DNA of 57,021 bases from Didymodactylos carnosus (taxonomy: Eukaryota > Rotifera > Eurotatoria > Philodinida > Philodinidae). Below, piece after piece: positions 50,492 to 57,021 of the stretch. Each line of letters begins with the position of its first letter. The stretch's first letter is position 1. The stretch lies in assembly GCA_905250885.1 (NCBI GenBank), contig CAJNOQ010000284.1, forward strand, positions 1 through 57,021. The letters are read 5' to 3'. The position numbers were made by a program, and so were the translations under genes. The notes beneath the pieces are model-generated. The model was not told the DNA's origin. It saw nothing but the letters and a program-made list of their open reading frames with translations, and did no database searches.

Positions 50492-53400
50492 ATGAATATC
50501 GACTATCACAATCGTACAACATCATTGCGTGCTAAAATATTGAAAAATGAAGAACAACGTATTTTACTCGACCAAAAACTTCGTCAAATGTCCACCGTTG
50601 ATTCACGTCTAAAACGTTTTCAAATTCAACAAATTCAATCATACTTTGATAAAGTGAATTCACAGTCAGAACGTGCAGAAAAACGAAATATGACACTATT
50701 ACAAGATTTAAATCGTGCTGAACAACATTTAGACCAATTGCGTAAGGATGCTGAGAAATTAGTTCATTTAAAACAAGATTATCAACATTATTTGCAACAA
50801 AGTTATCCAAATTGGAAACCATCGACAACATTAACTGAACCATTAGTAGAACAACAGCAATTTTATAATCCATATGATAGATTAGTACAAGAAGTTCAAC
50901 AAAATAAAATAATAAAAGAGCAAAAAAGTAGCGACCAGCATCGGGAACAAACAAAATTAAATAATGAAGGAAATATTAGACAATCAGGTACATCTTGCTA
51001 AAATAAGCTAGGCATTAACCTAAAATTTTAGCATTAATGTATATACATTGTATTTAGGTATATCTGATGACATTCAGTATCGTTCGAATCGATCTCCAGT
51101 TCGTCAATCATACGATGTTGATTCATCAATGTTATTTAAACGATACGAAGATCAACTAAAAGTCGGTTTTGATCGCACACTCTCACCACCATCCCCATTA
51201 GATCCTCGATCACCTCCTACTGTTGTAGCTACTGATCACAAGGCTCCCACAGTTACGAAACCGCCACTATTCGACGATACTCAGGATCAAATTGATCATT
51301 TAGCTGATTTATCACCGGATATAATGGTGGTCAAATCTTCGGCAAAACAATTTAGTTTAGACAATCAACAACAACAAGATGATTCATTAAGCGATCAGGT
51401 GACACAATCACGAGAATCAGCTGATACATTATCAAATTCGAATCATCGTCGAAAAGGTTCATTACGTATGGAATTAAATCGATCTGGTTTAGAATTTGCA
51501 TTAGATTATATACAAAATGAATTGCAAAATACGCTAGATCAAAAAAAATATTATCGACATGATACACCAACCATTTCACAGCGAAAAAAAATTTTAAATG
51601 GTGCTAATGAACAAAATCGTGCACAATTGAAAGAATATGGACCGACAACAGTGTCAATGGTAGTTTTACATCAAATGACATCGACAATAAGACGTTATAC
51701 AAAACAAAAATGCCTATTTACAGGTATATTTTAATTGAAAAAGCTCCTCTTATATCATATAGAATCACACCTCTTCGTTAGATAGAAATTTAAGAAAGGT
51801 CCATGATGTTTATTGCAAACGAGTTTTAACATAGGCTAGTTTTATGATAAATAGTAAATCAATAAGCGAATCAGAGTTTATATCTGATAAATCGTGTTTA
51901 GTGTAGACACGTCAAAAGTTTGAGAACGCACATATAGAAGTAGACATTACCCATGGCTTCAAATTAGTTTCAGCATCGGAGATTTAATATTATGAATTCT
52001 CGATGAGTTCTATATACAACATTCCTTACTCGACCATTCTGTTAAATTTTACAAATTAAAATTAACGAATCTTTCAAATTAGACCTTTAGAAAATCTTCA
52101 ATACAGACACTAATGCCATCTAAGAATCCGTCTAACATTTCTGGTTAGTGTCCGCTCACCTTTACAGCACCACGTATACTTTAGTGCATTTGCATTTATT
52201 GATCACTACGCGCATTCTGGTGGTTGCAACCACCCTTTGTGCGCGTCTTCATTCGGACAGTCCTCCCATTCTCCCTTACCACAGCTCAAACTAAACTGAT
52301 AACTTCAATTTGTAAGGATTTTGTGAAAGAGTGATGTTACAACATCGACTATCTAATGCTAATAGGAGTATTTCAAAAAAGTTCTTCAAAATGGTTGTAG
52401 TATTATTGCATACATACTTCTATTTCGAATAAGAAGTATATTCAACGTCTTTCAACCAAAAGCATTAAAAAAAAATGAACATTATAAAAAAAGTTGAAGC
52501 ATTAAAAAAATAAAACATTAATCAAAAAATCATCCAACGAGCAGCTAGGATCATCAAGGAGAGAAGTTATTTTGAAGCGAAGTAATGTTATTATATCAGC
52601 GAATGTTTTTTATAGGACATTCAGCGTGATTTCATTTATGTGCATAGTTAAAATTCTTATGCACGGTCTCAAGGTTATTCATTCGCATTATACATTACAG
52701 AATAAATGAAACAGCTATACTAATCACATCTTTATTTTTGCTGTTTACTCAATATTACATTCTTTTTTTTAATTGATATGCCACTTCACGAATCATTTCA
52801 AGTTCTTCATTAAAATACTCAGAATAACGCTTCGAGACAGTCTGACATCATACACTGATGGACATAACGGAACAGTTAGAATATTAGATCCATGCTTCTA
52901 TTAAACTGCTGATGTTTTATGGCGCTATCGGCAGATTAATCTTGTTGTGATGTATGATAATATACGACTCATTATTTTATAATACTGCATTTTCCCTAAG
53001 CACGTTTGTTTTTCTAAACACATACATAATATACCGTTCTTTTTCCAATTTCAGATGAAATATTATCATTAAATATCAAAGATGTTAGCAAAGATATCGT
53101 TCATCAGCGATTGAACAAAACTGATCCAAGTGCTGCGACATTGTGGGATGTATTGATTGAACATTTTATGTTCTTACAACGTCGACATGTCATGGACATT
53201 CCAACTATTGCAAAAACATTTGCTCGTACTCTCATATCAGAAACATCAGAAGCACTGGAAAAGGCCGAACCATTACTGATACATATACTAGAAAAAATTG
53301 TTCGAGATCATGCATCATCATCTTCATCTGACGAAGACAATGATAATCATAATAAACCAAAACAACAACAACAAGTACAACAAATTAAAAATACCAAATC

Positions 53401-53590
53401 AAAATCATGGCTTGAAAAAATTGTCGACGGTGATGACGATGATGATGATTTAACGGAATCATCGTCATCAAAAACAAAAACAAAATCAGTAGTGAAGACT
53501 TTTGAAACATCCGAAGCTGGTAGACGATGGTTATCGAATGAAAAACATGTACAACCACCAGATGAAAGCGATTTAGAATTTTATAGTTGA
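50492..53590 (+). CDS. Kizuna-like centrosomal coiled-coil protein
   Basis: Three exons, 50492-50987, 51058-51723 and 53055-53590, give 565 codons plus stop, joined at phase 1 both times. Residues ~3-110 form a coiled coil (KILKNEEQRILLDQKLRQM, then LDQLRKDAEKLVHLKQDY) whose arrangement resembles the N terminus of kizuna (KIZ/PLK1S1; human 673 aa), a PLK1 substrate that stabilises the pericentriolar material and is linked to photoreceptor cilia. The middle is disordered, with Ser/Pro sites (RTLSPPSPLDPRSPP). The C-terminal exon has a helical block (TLWDVLIEHFMFLQ, AKTFARTLISETSEALEKAE) and acidic stretches. The ATG at 50492 follows a plausible acceptor and begins the similarity; the frame opens slightly upstream only with TTG. 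Sequence similarity is partial, so another centrosomal coiled-coil family is possible. Intron 2 is 1331 bp with no gene inside. Confidence 0.72.
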
Positions 53591-53621
53591 AGTGAGAGAT
53601 AGAAACTAAAAATTGTTTTTA

Positions 53622-53627
53622 AATAAA
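53622..53627 (+). promoter_or_regulatory. Polyadenylation signal AATAAA for kizuna-like gene
   Basis: The hexamer lies about 31 bp past the stop codon. Another AATAAA follows about 100 bp further on. Confidence 0.5.
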
Positions 53628-54615
53628 ATACTCTTTATTTGTAGTAAAATTTTTTTTATACTGTTAGTGTACAATCAATGATAAACTGTTTTGTTGATAA
53701 TTTTAGCTATTACTATTGAATCAAATAAAAATTTTGAATTTTAAAAGTAGTTAAAAGTTAAAAGTGTTTTAAGTAAATAACACTTGTATCACTGTGTTTG
53801 TATTACAGTCATTGTCATAAATATCGATCATATGATGTGTTTCATTGATACAATGTAATAGGAGAAATTCAGTGCGTACGATCATTTTTATGTCGATAGA
53901 CATTTTGGATTTGTTCAGGGATTTTTTTTTTTTCTTGTTTTGCCACCGTTTTTGGAAAAAGTGAGTCGTACGATCTAGAGAACTACGTAACGTAGAGATG
54001 TTCTGAGAACAGGAGATAGTTCTCTGGGTACTGAATGTGGACCATTTCACGTTCTATTTTTAAATAACCATCCAGATTTGGCGAGATGAATTCCACAAGT
54101 GGAAGAAAAATCGGCCTTGGACTTCGAACTTTTTAATTATTATTCGTTGTCCGGCGCCATATTTTTGTTTTATTTGTAGACAGAATTGAGAAATGAATCT
54201 GTGCACATATCTTCTAACTACTGAATTTCTGTTTTCACATACATGCATCTAATAAAAGGTATACGAAGTGATTACCAGTTCTTTAAAACATAGAAGACAC
54301 ACCGAAGAATTTCATTGAAAAGAGAAATGATTTTAAAAGTTTATTCATTGATTGTTGAAACGGTTTAGAATAATCACAATAAGAAGAAAAAAGGATCGAT
54401 AATTACTCCGGTGAAATTGTTACAAGCCTCTTTATAATATTTACTGCTTATTATCTTTTATGTATTCGCCGAAAGAATGGCCCTAGTCATCGATTCTTAT
54501 ATAAGAATCTTACCAAAAACGTCTATGTCCCCTACCAGTGTCTTACAAGATTCTTATATTATCGGAATCTTATCAGTTTCTTATATAAGATTGTTTAAGA
54601 TTTTCTATCGGCAGT
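53628..54615. other. Intergenic, palindromic TTATAAGA-rich right end
   Basis: No gene was seen; short minus frames are low-complexity. From about 54490 the sequence is dominated by variants of GATTCTTATATAAGAATCTT, the same motif that makes up the ends of the adjoining element, suggesting degraded additional copies. Confidence 0.45.
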
Positions 54616-55750
54616 CGTAAGTGTCTTATAAGAATCTTATAAGATTTTTATAAGAGGTTCGTGAGAAATTCATAAGAAGCACCAAAAATTTTTATGAAGT
54701 TTTTCAGCCAATAGAAGCAACTTAACCCTTTGGCGACGGGAGACGTATATATACGTCCGGTCTTCCCACTAGAGAGAAAACTATCAATAAAATTTTGTTT
54801 GTTCAAAAACCGAATGTTAAGTATGCTGTTATACCCAGTTTTGTCTGCTGATCTCAAATATGTTATTACTTTTGCTTGAAAATATAAGAGAAGTGAAAAG
54901 GGCGCAAAATAAGTGAAATGGCGAAGGTCAGAGATGAGTGTGTAATCTTTCTGACAAAAGTTTCTCATACGCTTTTCGGAATCATAGGTTTCTATAATTA
55001 TTTTTTCATGATTATGATGTACATTGCATGCAGATCCTATAGTATAAAGAGCGACCCTTAATTCGCCACCCTCGCTCGTCTACGTATGTTTCAATCGTGG
55101 GTGGTCGTTCTCAATGACTTTTCAGAAGCACACAATAGTTAATCTTCATACTTTGGCTAGATAATCTACAGACGCTGTAGAGCCTTTGATGCAAATTTGA
55201 AGTAAAAATGATGCTCCTAGACTGAGTTGTGACTTTTTTTCGAAAAGGAGCTCGAAGTTTCAACAAAAAATCGCGAACCTCACCCGTAAAATAGCTGTAT
55301 TTCACAGACTACTAACTGCCAACTCACGAAATTCATATCGTAGATAGAGTAGAGTCGTGGCTACATTTTGGTAAAAATAAAAAGTTTTGATCTTTCTTAG
55401 ATGAGGAGCTATTGATATTTTACGGAAAAGAAATAAATCACTTATACCTCACGAACCATTGAGTAAAAGAGACCCACACTTGGTGGATGATCAGCATTTG
55501 GTAAGAACTATGATCACACAAAATTAGAAGTCACTAGCTGTTATGATTCTTGAATTACAGCAGTGTTGCGACATTTGCCTATATATGGGCTTTCCGTCGC
55601 CAAAGGGTTAATAATAATAGAAATTACCAAAACCAATTCATAAGTTGCCTTCTAGTAAATAAGAATAACATAAGAATCTTTGGTACTTCTTATGAATTTT
55701 TTACGAACCTCTTATAAAAATCTTATAAGATTCTTATAAGACACCGAAGT
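54616..55750. mobile_element. MITE with ~80-bp TTATAAGA-rich inverted ends, split by a later insertion
   Basis: 54616-54696 is the reverse complement of about 55670-55750, sharing GTGTCTTATAAGAATCTTAT and AAGAGGTTCGT. Removing the inner insertion leaves about 250 bp, a typical MITE size. No coding capacity. The flank upstream carries more of the same motif, so the exact left end is uncertain. Confidence 0.7.
54726..55607. mobile_element. piggyBac-like nonautonomous element flanked by TTAA
   Basis: An 882-bp segment starts CCCTTTGGCGACGG and ends with its reverse complement, CCGTCGCCAAAGGG. TTAA lies directly on both sides (54722-54725, 55608-55611). A 14-bp perfect terminal repeat beginning CCCTTTG with TTAA target duplication is the hallmark of piggyBac transposons. 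The internal frames encode nothing recognisable, so movement would depend on a transposase from elsewhere. A short palindrome around GACGTATATATACGTC follows the left end. It is inserted within the TTATAAGA MITE, so it is younger than that element. Confidence 0.85.
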
Positions 55751-56552
55751 GTCAGCAATATTTATCGACATCGCAGCTAGTGCGTAGTACAATTGCATTC
55801 TAGTTTATAGGATGGTTCACATTTATTTTACAAAACGACGATTTGCAAATATTGATTCTTTGGTTTGCATTAAATTTCTACTAACGTATAAAACGAATTG
55901 TTGACGAAGGAGTCGAAATACTTTAATTATATCTGCACTGACTTTGGTAATGCAAACATCAGCTTTCGATTATGTTATGAAGGATAGTCATATAAAAAAT
56001 CAATTATTGTGCAATAGTAAGCTAAATTGAAATTATTCATATCGAAAATATTAGTCGATACCAATTATTAATCGCAGACTCCGTTCCGTACCGCTCGTCA
56101 CATCAATATAAAATAGTGTTTAAATAAAGGTCATCTTCTCTCACATATATTTCAGAAACCTGTCAAACAGGATGCAGTATAATGCAAGCATCAACCGGCG
56201 GCTACTCCTTTTTTCCGAATAACTTAGTCAATTATTTCCTCTAATCGACTGTTGAGAAGAATGGATCGGTTTCTATTTATTCATTCGTACAAATTCAAAT
56301 ACAAACACAAAACTAGAAAAAAAAGTGTGCGTAGTAAGACTAGTCTTTTTTTAAAGTCTAACTCACAAGTAAAAAGAAAAAAACGGAAGGTGCAATCTTT
56401 TCTACAATGACATTACATACACACACAACTGATAATGTTTTTTATCGTTTATGTTTTAAAAAAAAGGAGATCTCATTAGGAATTTCATTCTCATTTCATG
56501 TCATAGTTACAATCAAAAACAAATTGAAGTCATTCATTCGTTTGTTGATCAA
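55751..56552. other. Intergenic, no gene seen
   Basis: AT-rich DNA between the nested transposons and the small membrane-protein gene. No recognisable coding, RNA or repeat feature. Confidence 0.45.
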
Positions 56553-56955
56553 TCATTTTTTCACGTTTGGATCATACTGGTGTGGTCGATGTTCTTGAAT
56601 CACCTGTTTATGTATATCATCCGGTGAATTTTTTAAAAATTCAGCTTTTACATGTTCACGATTCTCCTTGACGTCTGGATTGTTGCGTAACACCTTATAG
56701 GCACCATCTACGAATGGAGAAAAAAACAACATAATGAGGTTAGATTGAGAGTCATATAATCTATATTAAACACTCCTAACAAGCCATTAGATTACAAGTT
56801 TAGCAAATGAACATCCATTCATTTTTTTACACTGTAAATCAGTTACAGAATAGAATAAATGACCTGGACGAAACTTACACATTGATGCGCCTAGTATAGC
56901 TAATATAGCTATACGTCCACCCGTTGAATTAAATATTGATTGACTTTCACGTCCT
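56553..56955 (-). CDS. Small single-pass membrane protein (5' partial), unrecognised
   Basis: Two exons read right to left, 56955-56879 and 56707-56553, encode the last 77 residues plus one split codon; the first exon lies beyond the right edge. A short N-terminal GRESQSIFNSTGGR is followed by a membrane segment (IAILAILGASMYGAYKVL), then a hydrophilic, charged tail with many Asn, Glu, His and Lys (VKENREHVKAEFLKNSPDD, ending HQYDPNVKK). Size and layout resemble small inner-mitochondrial-membrane accessory proteins (complex I, III or IV subunits and assembly factors), but no family was recognised and this is only a suggestion. Splice sites are canonical (GTAAGT donor, CGTAG acceptor) and the frame closes. 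An upstream acceptor, ATTTTTAG, ends just before 56955, supporting a missing first exon. Confidence 0.65.
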
Positions 56956-57021
56956 CTAAAAATGGAGCAGTACACATTTTATTTATCGGCTCTTTACACA
57001 TATTACTCTTTACGTTTACTC

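Noticed and set aside
52130..52270. Palindrome GGTGGTTGCAACCACC in the kizuna-like intron as a possible element
   Set aside because: A single short palindrome without flanking repeats; no basis for a mobile-element or regulatory call.

Overview
The window looks like nuclear DNA from an AT-rich animal with a compact genome. Eight protein-coding genes are recognisable. All are broken by GT-AG introns, many only 53-84 bp long, and all encode metazoan families. The mix (SCO-spondin-like secreted protein, RFamide-type neuropeptide precursor, DUF229 ectoenzyme, centriole/cilium proteins) together with tiny introns would fit a rotifer, perhaps a bdelloid. That assignment is inference; no species-diagnostic marker is present.

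Layout. 851-5380 (+): 3' part of a large secreted protein with three copies of an unrecognised module, about six thrombospondin type-1 (TSP1) repeats, a TIL domain, VWC-like segments and a C-terminal cystine knot. 7736-10873 (-): complete three-exon DGAT1-type acyltransferase. 15580-16926 (+): two-exon precursor of amidated RF/RL peptides. 16.9-29.9 kb: no confident gene; it holds a transposon-like element with GTGTCGCA-type end repeats (19060-19794) and two long foldback elements. 29909-35373 (+): three-exon DUF229 phosphatase/sulfatase-like ectoenzyme whose first intron carries a decayed LINE on the opposite strand. 36299-37213: another foldback. 37389-38513 (-): six-exon small secreted protein, unrecognised. 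40030-48533 (-): ten-exon ankyrin/coiled-coil protein resembling ANKRD26, with a foldback in one intron and a GC-AG intron. 50492-53590 (+): three-exon coiled-coil protein resembling the centrosomal protein kizuna, divergent from the ANKRD26-like gene. 54616-55750: MITE with TTATAAGA-rich inverted ends, split by a piggyBac-like element flanked by TTAA. 56553-56955 (-): last two exons of a small single-pass membrane protein running off the right edge.

Exon boundaries were placed by hand from splice sites, and reading phase was carried through every junction; all complete models close in frame (428, 159, 776, 204, 1639 and 565 aa). The genes do not form one pathway. The one suggestive neighbourhood is the head-to-head ANKRD26-like/kizuna-like pair, both probable centriole or basal-body proteins. 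The non-genic space is unusually rich in long hairpin DNA elements, each apparently a different family. No bacterial operon, CRISPR array, tRNA or rRNA gene was recognised.
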